Source of the DNA: Sparassis latifolia
Taxonomy: Eukaryota; Basidiomycota; Agaricomycetes; Polyporales; Sparassidaceae
Reading direction: 5' to 3'
NCBI GenBank assembly: GCA_018466975.1
Contig: CM031552.1
Coordinates: 1,550,001-1,614,000, forward strand
Length of the DNA stretch: 64,000 nucleotides
The notes beneath the pieces are model-generated. The model saw only the letters and a program-made list of their open reading frames with translations. It had not been told where the DNA came from and did no database searches. Made by a program: the position numbers and the translations under genes. Every line of letters begins with the position of its first letter. Position 1 is the stretch's first letter. Below are positions 46,101-56,963 of this stretch, piece by piece.

Positions 46101-47726
46101 GCCCTGTCCGATATGAGCAAGCCGGCGGTGCCAAAGCTCGCTATCAGATGGAGAAAGTTGGGCGGCGAATGAGATCTCAGAGGGATGGGAGGATGGAGGG
46201 GCGATTGCGCAGTCGAGTTCATATAAGTCACGTCGTCGCGCACCTTCCATGATAACCTTCCCATTCGAGTTCTGGACAGCTACCAGGCCATTCTGCTTGT
46301 GGATCGATAGTCCCTTCTGATCCATATGGCTCTCCGAGATAATATTGTCGCGTGCATCCGGGCAGTAGCATACATTTCGTAGCGTGACGATGTGCTGGTC
46401 TCCGCTATGAACGTGGCATAGGATGAGGATATCACCTCTCCCGTGCACCTCAAGTTGAGGTCCTGTCTTCCGAATGCCGCCGATTGTCTCGCTCGAAGGC
46501 GTGAATGTAACGAAGGCCGATTTCGTTCTGCAGATGTGAGTGGTAGATCCACCGTCGAGAATCCAGGTGAATCGGGAGGATGAGCCGGGTGCCGCCATGC
46601 ACGAGAGATGGTCGGAGTCTTCTTTCGCCTCGTTCACTCGCTCCTTCCCCTTCGCATCCTGTTTCTCCAAATCCTTCTTCTCCTTCTTCTTACTACGTGG
46701 TCCCTTCCCCTCAGCTCCACCCCCTTTCGACCAGCAGTCCTTGATGTAGTGACCGGGCCGTTCACAATTCTTGCAGAAGGGGTCACCTGGTTTGTATTCC
46801 TTCTTCGATCGCTTGCCGGACTGCTGCTTGGCATTGTATGCTCGCGCTGTCGATTGCTGGTTCTGTCGTATGGCATATTCTTCCTTCAGACGTCGTTCGA
46901 TCTCAGAAGATGTGTAGTACTGAGAAAGGCCAGAAAATACATAGTTCCAGGATTGTGGCATAGAGATTCGGATGAAACAAGCATAGAGGTCGTCAGGGAT
47001 ATTTCGGGACATGAGGATGAGATCTCGCCGGTACGCTTTCATCTTCGCAATATGAAGGGTCAGATCTTCGCCATCGGCATACTTCGTCGTGACGAGACTG
47101 GTGATAAGAAGCATCCAGTCGGTAAGGGTTTCGCCTGCGAATAGTCGTCGCACTTCTTGCCAGACCTGTGCCGCGACCGTGAGGTGGCTGATCTGCGACA
47201 CGACTTCCTCGGTCATATTCGACGCGAGTATGAGTCGGACGCAGGCGTTCGCGCGCTTCCAGCGTCGCGCACGCGCCTCGTCGACATCCGGATCGGGCTC
47301 GGGAACTTCTCCGGTAGCGTACTCGAAGAGTTCGATAGTGTCGAGCGTTGATTCCATCGTCGTCATCCACGATACGTAGTTCGTCGGCGTGAGCTTGTGG
47401 GGGAGCTTCGTAAGGTTCATGTGCGAAGAGTGGTCGGTATCCTTGTGCAGGGTCCAGTGCTCTGCTCCGCCTTCTCCCAAAGGCCTGTACCTCCTTCCGC
47501 CTGCGTTCGGGCTCGGCGTGGGCCGTCTCGAAGGTGCCGCGGATCCGCGTGGTGAAGACTGCGCGTACAGATTTTCTCCGCTGCGCTGCGGTCTCGCGCG
47601 CGGCCTGTGACCGCCGGTAGGCGTGCCGGGTTCGTCCCAGTAGGCTCTGCGCAAAGGTGGAGGAGTCGGAGAGCGCCCGCGTGGCGACGAGCGTCCGCTC
47701 CAGGGGTTGCGTCGTTCGCCGCTCAT
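43188..47726 (-). CDS. Copia gag-pol polyprotein
   Basis: One uninterrupted ORF of 1512 residues. Order: Arg/Pro/Ser-rich head; gag of the UBN2 type (about 100-300); CCHC zinc knuckle CKNCERPGHYIKDC (about 317-330); aspartic protease with Asp-Gly-Gly-Ser (about 389); GAG-pre-integrase HRRLAHIG; integrase core with HMDLQGPF, RSDGGGEF and NGVAERYN supplying D, D and E (about 590-695); a Pro/Ala-rich linker; reverse transcriptase from KAIGNRWTYV (about 1034) with QDDVTGAFLHS; RNase H with TDADWA, STESEYMAL and LLTDN (about 1359 on). The second RT catalytic site reads His-Val-Asp-Asn instead of Val-Asp-Asp (codon AAT at 44160-44162), which should impair polymerisation. Nothing else is broken. Confidence 0.97.
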   Translation of the reverse strand: MSGERRNPWSGRSSPRGRSPTPPPLRRAYWDEPGTPTGGHRPRARPQRSGENLYAQSSPRGSAAPSRRPTPSPNAGGRRYRPLGEGGAEHWTLHKDTDHSSHMNLTKLPHKLTPTNYVSWMTTMESTLDTIELFEYATGEVPEPDPDVDEARARRWKRANACVRLILASNMTEEVVSQISHLTVAAQVWQEVRRLFAGETLTDWMLLITSLVTTKYADGEDLTLHIAKMKAYRRDLILMSRNIPDDLYACFIRISMPQSWNYVFSGLSQYYTSSEIERRLKEEYAIRQNQQSTARAYNAKQQSGKRSKKEYKPGDPFCKNCERPGHYIKDCWSKGGGAEGKGPRSKKKEKKDLEKQDAKGKERVNEAKEDSDHLSCMAAPGSSSRFTWILDGGSTTHICRTKSAFVTFTPSSETIGGIRKTGPQLEVHGRGDILILCHVHSGDQHIVTLRNVCYCPDARDNIISESHMDQKGLSIHKQNGLVAVQNSNGKVIMEGARRRDLYELDCAIAPPSSHPSEISFAAQLSPSDSELWHRRLAHIGQGSLQYMVKHALVTGLDLKSVETLGPCDGCAKGKHHQAPFPKQATDRATSILHRLHMDLQGPFDLSITGYRYTLAVVDDYSRKGWKAFLKAKSDATSEIKDLITRLETFSDKKVKIVRSDGGGEFIGNDLQTYFKSKGIKHETSAPHTPPQNGVAERYNQTTHEHALCMLQEANMSSGFWPEAHAYASLVRNRSPTRALVESTPNEKFYGKKPDVSTLRIFGACCHVRVPPESRKKLDAHSLDGIFCGFAPNQKAYKIWIPSRHKFMVSRDVIVYENVPTMPEDNDQNPALSEGVTASKSTQSNSPDTAVGREPSTTSPPHPPTPQASASPAPAPIPTPPENQPSTASAPTPTSTPAPAPMPAPAPAPLRRSERVTRPSWIKQAAEKQQAQEQAMKTHNKAIKEARTLRRQMKVQARTAPEPIPEDATVPTTPEGDVAQVAYMAAFGTDMPMNFREATKCSEADNWWTAMHEEIDMLQRRGTWVLEDLPPGRKAIGNRWTYVIKRGPQGEILRYKARLVAQGFSQIPGIDFNDTFSPTVRLESLRAILHLTAAHGWHRGQDDVTGAFLHSKVDVIIYMQQPVGFDDGTGRVCRLLLSLYGLRQSSHLWNEYMDGQLSTISFHRLICDSAIYVRRTETGANSILAIHVDNTLSFSDSAEELASVRKQLHSIFEMKEEDPNWLMGFELIDNPQEHTVSISHRQYISTILRRFKMEDCVPVPTPMESSLHLSVHDAPSTPEEIAEMKKRPYRELVGALTWISVISRPDVSFVSAHLAQFNANPGKRHWEAAKRVLRYLAGTRDLRLELGTADEEGDMNELVGYTDADWARDVDTRRSVSAYIFQLGNSSIAWSSKHQTTVASSSTESEYMALSYGAKQALWYRRFLTEIGLTLGGTPTTLLTDNMAAKDIAKDTRHHGRTKHIDVQHHFVRERIQDGNFNVIHCPTAANIADGLTKPLDKEPFSKMVSDLGLSLH

Positions 47727-47783
47727 TGCGGTCTCGCGCGGGAGGTTCGGCTGGCGAGTCGAGTGCGCGTTTTAGCTGCCTCT

Positions 47784-47797
47784 CGGGGCTCGTAACC
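47784..47797 (-). promoter_or_regulatory. Primer-binding site, half-tRNA type
   Basis: In element orientation GGTTACGAGCCCCG directly follows the 5' LTR. From memory it is the complement of the anticodon arm of initiator tRNA-Met with one mismatch opposite the middle anticodon base. Drosophila copia primes from a half tRNA in the same region. Confidence 0.55.
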
Positions 47798-48083
47798 TGT
47801 TGAAGACTAGACACGGACTGAGTCAGTCCCTCAATCCGATGTCAATAGCAAAAGGACTGAGTTATCTACCTAGACACGGACTGAGTCAGTCCTACAGATA
47901 GATCAGCATGAGTAACTAATGTATAGTAAAGGAATGTAGCTTACCCTCAATCCGATGTCAATAGCAAAAGGACTGAGGGAAACGAAACGTGTAGCGAGCG
48001 TGTATACTACGCGAGCGTCCGTGCCCGATTAGGAAACTAACTATGAGGGAGTGAGAGGACTACACGAAATTGTATCTACAACA
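47798..48083 (-). repeat. 5' LTR of the Copia element
   Basis: 286 bp, identical to the other LTR. Two 15-bp palindromes GGACTGAGTCAGTCC lie at 47815-47829 and 47878-47892 (42912-42926 and 42975-42989 in the 3' LTR), each centred on TGAGTCA, the Gcn4/AP-1 type bZIP site. Confidence 0.97.
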
Positions 48084-48721
48084 CGCTCTGTACCTTACGT
48101 CGTGGCACCTCTTCAGCAGCGCATAGCATAGGATCCAGATGAACGACATCATGCCATTGCAGTAATGTCTGTATGCTCGTCTTTTGTCGGAATTCTTGTC
48201 GTGGTAAGTTAACGGTCGGAAGACTCCAGGCCGTCTCTTGCCACGCGAAATGTCCAAGTCGGTTAGCACCCCACGCTTCGTGTGTACATCGTACATCAAG
48301 TTTTGCAGCCCGATTTCATCGCACACCACGCCCTGCGTCCACAGACGATAATGACCTAGTGAATATTCGCGTCGATTTTTCAAAAAGCATTCAGCTGCGT
48401 TAAGCGATGTTACTCACTGCGATAGCAGTCGACCCAAGCTTTTAGAAACTCATTTCCCTCCAGCTTAGTGATGGGCTCGAGGCGGTGCGATCGTAAAGCA
48501 CTGGATTTGCAGGAGATAGCGTGCTGAGCGGCGCCGTTCTGGTCTTCCTTTACTTCCATCACCATATAACTGGCGTTACGGGTTAATGGTGCGGTACGTC
48601 GGAAAGTACGCCGTTTTTGATTGCTCACCATCAGCTTACTGAGCGAGAGTGCCGAGGAGAGCCTGAGCAATGGGAATGCAGACGAGGGTGCAAACTTATT
48701 CTTCTCATCATCTCGAGGCAA

Positions 48722-49303
48722 GTTTACCGTCCTATCATTTACGGCATCTTAGAAGCTATGTCTCCTCATGGTGCCACCGTGTCACGGTGTACAGCTGGAA
48801 GGAAGTAGAAACGTAAGTGGAACGGAGGTGGCCCGGAGATCGCCGGTTGGGGCGACCTGAACGGGCCGCCTTCAAGTTATAGTTGCGCACATTTCTGACT
48901 GACCACAGCTGACCACTGACCGTACAGCCATCTCTGCCATCTCTCAGATCTCAGCATTTACAGCTATGTGTGCTCTGTACCCTGCTGCTAGAGGAGCATT
49001 CTTTCGACGAGTCGTATTCAATCAAGGGAAAGGTTGCACGCTGAGAAATCACTGGCACAAGAAGCTGCTTACTAGTAATGTACATCGTACAAAGCTCTGA
49101 AGCAGAGTCCAAGTCTTACATATTACTACAATGGTTAGTATCACATTACTGCCACTGCAAGAAAGTATGTATGCGCTCCTGTCCGTGATTACTATCGTCA
49201 CGCTACTATACTTCAACGTTCGGGGGGTGATAGAGTTGTGCGGTACAGGGATAGAAATACAACCCACATCGGGTGAGGAATGATGGCTGAATGGCGCCTA
49301 GCT
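48722..49303. other. Region upstream of the split kinase gene
   Basis: About 580 bp in which the kinase N-terminal lobe would be expected; I find no recognisable exon. It may have been lost, or be too diverged to see. Confidence 0.4.
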
Positions 49304-50053
49304 TCACAGATTATTTGCCGCAATATGTCGCATGATAGTCAGAGACGCGAGAATCTCTGACAAGGGGTCGTTCGAGTTAGTCCCGACCGGTTTGACGTCG
49401 CTAACACAGACCGAAGCTCACCGACAGACAGATCCGCATACGCTTCGTAAATCGTCAAGATATTCCCCGATGTTCGGTAAGCAGGCTTTTCTGGCGGTTT
49501 GAGGTCGTAGTGTGCTACGAGGTAATTTCTAGAATCCACACACTGCGAAGCAGACCATCAACTTTTGGGTCCCGCAGGCTGCGCTGTAGGCGACTGACCG
49601 TCCACTCTTGGTCCTGGACACTTTTGTATGTCCACTTGTATTCCTCTCCGTCTGACCCTCTGAACTTGCGCGAAAGAGATCTGCGGCACTGTGAGCATGA
49701 TTGGACCATTCAAGGCAAAGGTGCACTGACCCTCCAAACATCGACGTCTTTTTCAGATACTGGCCCATCGGCATGGAGATGGACGAGCCTGTGAACGAGA
49801 TCCTCCACAGCGCACCTTGCGGGCCGAATTCGAGCACGATAGCGGGCTCACGCTGGGTCGGGCGATAGTCGCGTTGGCTCGACGAGCGGCGGCCCATGTT
49901 ATATATCATGATTGTCTCGTCCGCACTCTGCGCAGTTTTCTCGGACGATCGCGAGGCACGGAGGAAGAGACGGTCGTAGATGTCGTCAAAGTCGGAGCCA
50001 GTGAAGACACCCGTGCGGTCCTCGAGGAAGAAGGGCAACGTCTTGTTGATCAT
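49304..50053 (-). CDS. DUF6593-family protein
   Basis: Four exons right to left (50053-49731, 49680-49599, 49542-49422, 49356-49304) give 192 residues, with introns of 50, 56 and 65 nt and phases that all agree. The second half carries the pattern I associate with DUF6593: SLSRKFRGSDGEEYKW, then DQEWTCVDSRNYLVAHYDL, PAYRTSGNILTIYEAYADL, and a closing EILASLTIMRHIAANNL. The N-terminal half contains AIVLEFGPQGALWRISF. The family is common in Agaricomycetes, is thought to have a Tubby-like beta fold, and has no known function. The start is the first ATG of the exon; an upstream exon is not excluded. No signal peptide or membrane span. Confidence 0.7.
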
Positions 50054-51937
50054 CGCAATGGTTTGCTACACGATGGAAGCGAGCACGCCGGGGACTCGGA
50101 GCTAGGCTGCGTGTGCAGACCAGGAATCTGGAGGGAGGTAGGTTGTGTTCCTCGTCTCGCTACTGGAACTTTTATATCAGACGATCGACTGCGTCAGATC
50201 CGAATGCGGCAAAAGCTCGCCATGCACTTCACTGGGACGGTACTCGCCAAGGAAGCAGATATCAATGGCTGCAGCCAGATTCACACCACCTAATGTGGAC
50301 AGGTGGGCTGCCCTGATATAGGGAAGCTGAGAAGCGCCTTGCTAAGCACAGACTCGGCCTAGCGCAGCACGCTAACAGTCCCTGGGCGGCGCGCTGCGAA
50401 TGCTTTGTTTTAGCAGGCAAATATAATATAGTTGGTGAAACTTGTGTCTTCTTCGACGCTGTGCACAAGGAAACTGATTCAACTGAGCTCGAGGGTTTGA
50501 AAGTGACAATTACCGCCACGGAATTTTCCCACCGCGGGTGTCACTTAGGTGGTACGCATGATCATCGAGGTAGAGTTTACTCTCCTACGCGGCCGGACGA
50601 CCCAGGAAGCACCCACGCATTGCGCGCCTTGTGGTTGCGAACAGCAAGAATGTCTTCTGTCAACGTACTCCACTCCGCGCTCAGGGACAATGCCAATACG
50701 CAAGGCCTTGTCGGTGCATGTGCCCTCCCGATCCCACGAATAATGTCAATGCTCCTTGATCAGTATTCAATGCTCGGAGGCTCGCGATGGTCCGAGAAAA
50801 AACAATGCCGATATGGCGTCTGTGTGGCACAAAAGGCACACGAAATCTGCCATCTGACCTTGCGATCATGATCAAGATCATCCACGATCTTTGGCGGAAG
50901 TAGGGCGGGACCAATTTTGTTGGAAGTAGTCACTTACGGCAGTGTGTGGGGCTGGCTTTCTCGGAGAACTCGGACGCCAAAGGCAGAACTCAGACCTCAG
51001 AAGCTCCTCCGCAAAAGATATAAATCCTCCTGGTTGCGTAGTCACAGGGTGAGCGGAGGAAGTCTGGGCAAAACATGAGGTGCTCACCTGGCATTGGTTT
51101 CGTGCGGATATGAACGAGAGAGCCGAAGGTGAATGTCCCACGCAAATAGAGGTGGAAAAGACTCACCAGCTGACCTTGCCAGACGTCCCACCAGCGATTG
51201 ACATTTGGTGGTTACAATTTAGTGCCCAACTGCGCAGAAGGCGCGCGGCTTGACAGGTGACATATACGGACGCCTGCTATATCAGAGGTTGAGCGACCAT
51301 CGAGGCGAAATAGGCCCGAGCGAGCACGAATGCACATCAGACTCGAGTGGACTCGAACACCCTAGTGCGTGCAGCCACTTGGCAAATTCAACGTAGACAT
51401 GGCCAGGCAGAGCAATATTGTTGCATGCAGGAGTGCCTCGTCTCGAGGACCATACATCAAAGACGTGGACACTGGTCACTGGACTTCGTGCACACCATCC
51501 CTATAGTAGCGAGAAGTATCCGGCGTCCAAACCAAAGCAGTGAAAGGATCCGAGAAGACCAGCCTTTGACTGAAGTGTAGCGCGGAGCACGCACCTCGAA
51601 GGCGCATACTGACTGAAAGGTGGGCCGTCTACCCCGAAAAGGGATACCACAACAGAGAATGCCGATCGTAAGACCCATCGCAGGTAAGTTGGGAGATTTC
51701 CTCAGTCAGCATTCGACATTAGTATATATTGACAACCTCGACATCTGATATAGCAACACAGCAATACGAATCGCGTGTCATGCAGCCCGTTCGTAATTTT
51801 GCATGAGTGTCCTACGCCTGCTGGATCATGGGGTATGAGCCCACATACAATGTCATGAACAGAAAATGGCACACCATCTCACGCGAGCTCAGATCAACGG
51901 CACCACGTGTCCCACTCTACACCATCATATACGCAAC
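50054..51937. other. No recognisable gene
   Basis: 1.9 kb. The longest frames (+ 50461-50871, 136 codons; + 51807-52136 overlapping RVB1) have no domain. The part next to 51938 should contain the RVB1 3' UTR. Confidence 0.45.
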
Positions 51938-53693
<1,756 letters not shown>

Positions 53694-53863
53694 CGTTGTC
53701 GCGCTCGACGGCGAGCAGTGAAATGCAAGAATTTGTGTGGCGTCCTGAACTTTCTAGCGTTATCACAAGGCCTACTAGAGTGGTTACGACGCCGGTTCAA
53801 ACTCGGTTAGAAAAACAGTTGTAACTTAGTTACAAAGTACAGGATCGACCCTTCTCCTGAACC
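53694..53863. promoter_or_regulatory. Bidirectional RVB1/HAP5 promoter with a 17-bp palindrome
   Basis: 170 bp separate the two start codons. A perfect palindrome TTGTAACTTAGTTACAA lies at 53819-53835, 28 bp before the HAP5 ATG. There is no TATA box and no forward CCAAT. Confidence 0.6.
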
Positions 53864-54801
53864 ATGTCTTCCTCCAAGCCCTACGTTCAGCCTGGCGAGC
53901 CTCTTCACGAATTTCTGCGCTCCTTCTGGCAGCGACAGATCGATGGTGCTGAGCAAGAGACTCCAGACTACCGACACCCACCGCTGCCGCTCGCTCGCAT
54001 CAAGAAGGTCATGAAGAGCGATCCCGAAGTCAAAGTAAGCTGCCTTCTCATCGTCCGCGCCGGCGCTGGCGCGCACCATTCACACCCGAACAGATGATTG
54101 CTGCCGATGGTACGTCATGAATGTCCCCTCTCGTGAGGCGCGCCCGGAGTCCGACGTCTGTTCTTACCTGCAGCACCCATCCTCTTTTGTAAGGCCTGCG
54201 AAAGTGCGTGCATTGACTTGGGATCTTCCGTATCACGCGTACTTACGTGTGTACAATAGTCTTCATCGCTGAAATAACTGCGCGCGCATTCATCATCGCT
54301 GATTCGAATAAGCGGCGAACACTTTCGCGTGCTGACATCGCGAAGGCGCTGAGCAAGTCTGACCAGTTCGACTTCCTCATTGACATAGTACCACGCGAGG
54401 AGCCAATTGGGCCCGGCGCGCCAGGCACCCCGGCAGGACGCGCGCAAGGGAAGAAATCTGCGGCCGCACAGGCGAAGATCGACCAGGTGTGTCACTTGTT
54501 CAGATGTGGGAGTCCGCGTAGCCAAACGGGTTTCCTTCGGTTTCGCGGCCAGAAACTGCCCGCCCAAGAGTCGGAGGGTCGTGGTGACCCCGTTCAGGCA
54601 GGAGAACAGGCAGGGGAGGAGGTGCAGGGTTCCGTCGTCATGAATCAGGTACGAGCTTGGGCTTTCGTCGTTGCAGAGCCCTTACACCCTCGTCCAGTAT
54701 CAGAACCTCCTGCAACCTGCTGGTCCTGTGGAGCCTCGTCCATGATCCCCCATGATTTCTATTTGTCGCTGCTCTCTGGAGAAGCTCTCGAACAGTGCTA
54801 G
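53864..54801 (+). CDS. HAP5: CCAAT-binding factor subunit HAP5/NF-YC
   Basis: Exons 53864-54034, 54094-54109 (only 16 nt), 54174-54203, 54260-54486 and 54553 onward. The histone fold is complete: FLRSFWQRQI, LPLARIKKVMKSDPEVK, MIAADAPILFCKACEIFIAE, NKRRTLSRADIAKAL and FDFLIDIVPREE. This is the NF-YC/HAP5 histone fold, which pairs with HAP3/NF-YB and recruits HAP2/NF-YA to bind CCAAT; nuclear. The 3' end is uncertain. Read through, the frame stops at 54801 with a Cys/Trp-containing tail. A CAG-GTACGA..TTGCAG pair 28 nt apart (54649-54676) would instead give a tail SPYTLVQYQNLLQPAGP ending at 54745, which looks more natural, but the intron would be implausibly short. Start: first ATG, preceding the conserved core by about 15 residues. 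Confidence 0.85.
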
Positions 54802-54886
54802 CGCATGTATTCCACCTCCCTCAGCTGTATATAATGTGCAATAAGTCAGACACGTCGTACTACTCACGCTCGCCCCTATAGCTCAC

Positions 54887-56284
54887 TCATGCCACGCGTA
54901 CTCCTAACACCCACTGGCATGTTTCAGTCGGAAAGCCCGCCGGCTCCATGTCATTTGGTTCACCGCTGCTCCAGTCGTACGTCACCTCCCGCACATACCG
55001 CCACAACTTCATCAGCTCGTTATCGAGCCACCGGGAAGGCTTCTCATTATCGGAATGCACCAGTAATTTTGCGAGGGGCCACCATAGCTGAGCCCGCTCC
55101 TCTGCGATGCGGGACAAACAAATGGAAGACAGCGCGCGAGCGTTCCAGATGGTGAGCGTGATTAGAGAGGGGCAGACAGTACTGCCTTCCATCGCTCGCG
55201 CGACCAGTCGGGCTCGCCGTAGGTCGCGAGCATAAGAGCGCGCACATGTCGCGTATCCAGCTGCACGAACAGTGGGAGAAGTGTATCTGGAGCGTAGAAC
55301 TGCCCAGTGACGTACAGCACCCCGTCGCGCACTGTGAGAACTTGCTCAAACGTCGGCGACGCATCAGCCGTCAAGCAAAAGGTGGTCAAGCGCTGCAGCG
55401 GTCCGAGCTGCGTCAGGTCCTCGGGTAGCAACGCTACAAAAGTCTCGTCGCCACTCAAGACCTTGTAACCCCAGATATGTAGTTGGGTAAGTAGAAGGAC
55501 GAGGCGCGAAAGGAACGATGCAATGACCGACGCGGACGTCCAGTTTCCGATCTCAAGTACGCGAAGATCGGGGAGTGCGACGAGACGCGAAGAGGTATTT
55601 GAGTGTCCCTGGGGATCGTCTAAGGTGTCGGGGCCAGCACAGGCAGGTACGACATCTTGCAGATGATGGGACGCTTCCAGCAGACCCAGCAGGCTGCTCA
55701 TGTGCGGGCGCGCGTGTAAGACCTGGTTACAGAGGCAGAGTTCCTTGAGATTCACAAACTTGTTTCCGGACCACGACGTGAATCCCGCAAGGACGAACCG
55801 CTCGAGCTGCGGCGTCCGTCCTGCAAACAAAGGCGGCAGTATACCCTCCCCGACATCTCTCATGCCAATAATTGTGAGCGCACGCAGGCGGGGTGCAGGA
55901 AAGGAGAACTCTTTTAATAGCAAGGTGGGGTATTTAAACACCGGGTCCACGTAGAACCGTCGGAACCTGGCTCGCGAGCGCCCGCATGAACCTACCTTCC
56001 TCGAGCGTCCATATGAGACGCGACTAGTACACCTTGTCGTATAGGTGCCCGAACCGAACGGTCCAAGCACACACGCGCTGTCTCTGGGTGCGAGATGTCG
56101 ATGGTTGACCACACGCGAGCGCTGTGGAGCGCCAGTATCGGCAGACCTGCTTGACGCGCAGCCAGGCGTACAGCTCCTCACTCCTGCCGGATCTTGATGC
56201 ACTCACAGGGAGCCGAGTATCGGAGAGCATACCAAAGATGAGCGCGAGGGTCTCGCAAGGAAGACTGTGAATTGGGAGGAACAC
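54887..56284 (-). pseudogene. F-box / leucine-rich-repeat-like gene with frameshifts
   Basis: The N-terminal segment (56284 leftward) is an F-box: LPCETLALIFGML, then VKQVCRYWRSTAL. The expected continuation VWSTIDISHPE is present but one base out of frame. The middle (about 55990-55165) is open, with Leu-rich strands such as FSFPAPRLRALTIIG and LPDLRVLEIGNW. Another one-base shift at a CCCC run near 55168 separates it from the C-terminal part SLITLTIWNARALSSICL, which ends at 54887. No intron explains the two shifts. Working relatives are substrate adaptors of SCF ubiquitin ligases; basidiomycete genomes carry many. Sequencing or assembly error at the two sites is the alternative. Confidence 0.6.
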
Positions 56285-56963
56285 ATTTCTAGTTGAGGCA
56301 CGACATGACCGACAGAAGACGTTGCTCGAGGTCGCCCTACTACGTGTTATTAAATGTCATTCTGTAGATCAACGTAAAAAAGGAACAGTCATACTTGGCT
56401 GAGACTAAATTGCTGGCGAATGCTGGAGAACGATTCGATTAATTTTGAACTTCGGACAGATTGTTTACACACTGTCTGAAGTCGCCGTTTGGGTTCAATT
56501 TGCATTCCAAAGCATCCAACAGATGCAGAACATTTATGTCTATGATAGCAGAGTGAGCAGAAGACATGATAGTGGGAAGAGAACAGAAAGCGAGTGTGGA
56601 GTGTCTTAGACTCCTAAAAGATACGCCGCGGCGGGTGCTGAGTCCCTCGCCGCTATTGAAGCCGGAACATATTTGTAAGAACACTGTCCAAGAGCTCGCG
56701 AAGTAAAAGGTCACCATCGAACAAACAGCTCATCAAGGTACCAAGACATGGCGAGAATAAGTTTACACCACCCTCGGGGAAATCACGTGACGTTCAGCAA
56801 CGTGGCTCGTCCAGTTCAGGTGAACGATTCGAACATCTCCCGCTCAGACTCGCTGCTTATTAGCTCTCCCCTGCTCTCTATGCGTCTGTAGTTCTTTGTC
56901 TCCATATATTTGAATAGAGGAATACACAACCTTCGACCGCCTCCGAAATACCCTGCAACCGTC
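56285..56963. other. Intergenic region before the DnaJ gene
   Basis: About 680 bp. A minus frame of 92 codons (56439-56717) has no domain. ATATATTTGAATAG near 56905 is a possible TATA region for the gene at 56964. Confidence 0.45.

Larger units (their letters stand above)
42895..48083 (-). mobile_element. Full-length Copia (Ty1/copia) LTR retrotransposon
   Basis: A 5189-bp element in reverse orientation: two identical 286-bp LTRs (TGTTG..CAACA ends) bound one 4.5 kb gag-pol ORF. A perfect 5-bp target duplication, CGCTC, lies at 42890-42894 and 48084-48088. A primer-binding site follows the 5' LTR and a G-rich purine tract precedes the 3' LTR. Identical LTRs mean a recent insertion. Domain order (integrase before reverse transcriptase) defines Copia. 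Confidence 0.97.
42497..48721 (-). pseudogene. FunK1-like protein kinase gene split by a Copia element
   Basis: On the minus strand, 48721-48412 carries LEPITKLEGNEFLKAWVDC. It splices by a GTGAGT..ACTAG intron (48411-48347) to HYRLWTQGVVCDEIGLQNLM, VLTDLDIS and MMSFIWILCYALL, which match the catalytic-loop, DFG-region and FIWIL parts of fungal FunK1 kinases. At 48084 the Copia element interrupts. The frame resumes at 42894 as ALLDGW and runs to the stop at 42497-42499. Across the target duplication the two halves join without a frame change. The catalytic-loop His-Arg-Asp is degraded (Cys-Asp-Glu by position), so it may have been catalytically dead already. The N-terminal ATP-binding lobe was not found upstream of 48721. 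Confidence 0.7.

Noticed and set aside
46993..47814. 273-codon minus ORF overlapping the Copia gag
   Set aside because: It is a shifted frame over the gag region and the LTR edge, Arg-rich with no domain. The 1512-codon frame is clearly the real one.
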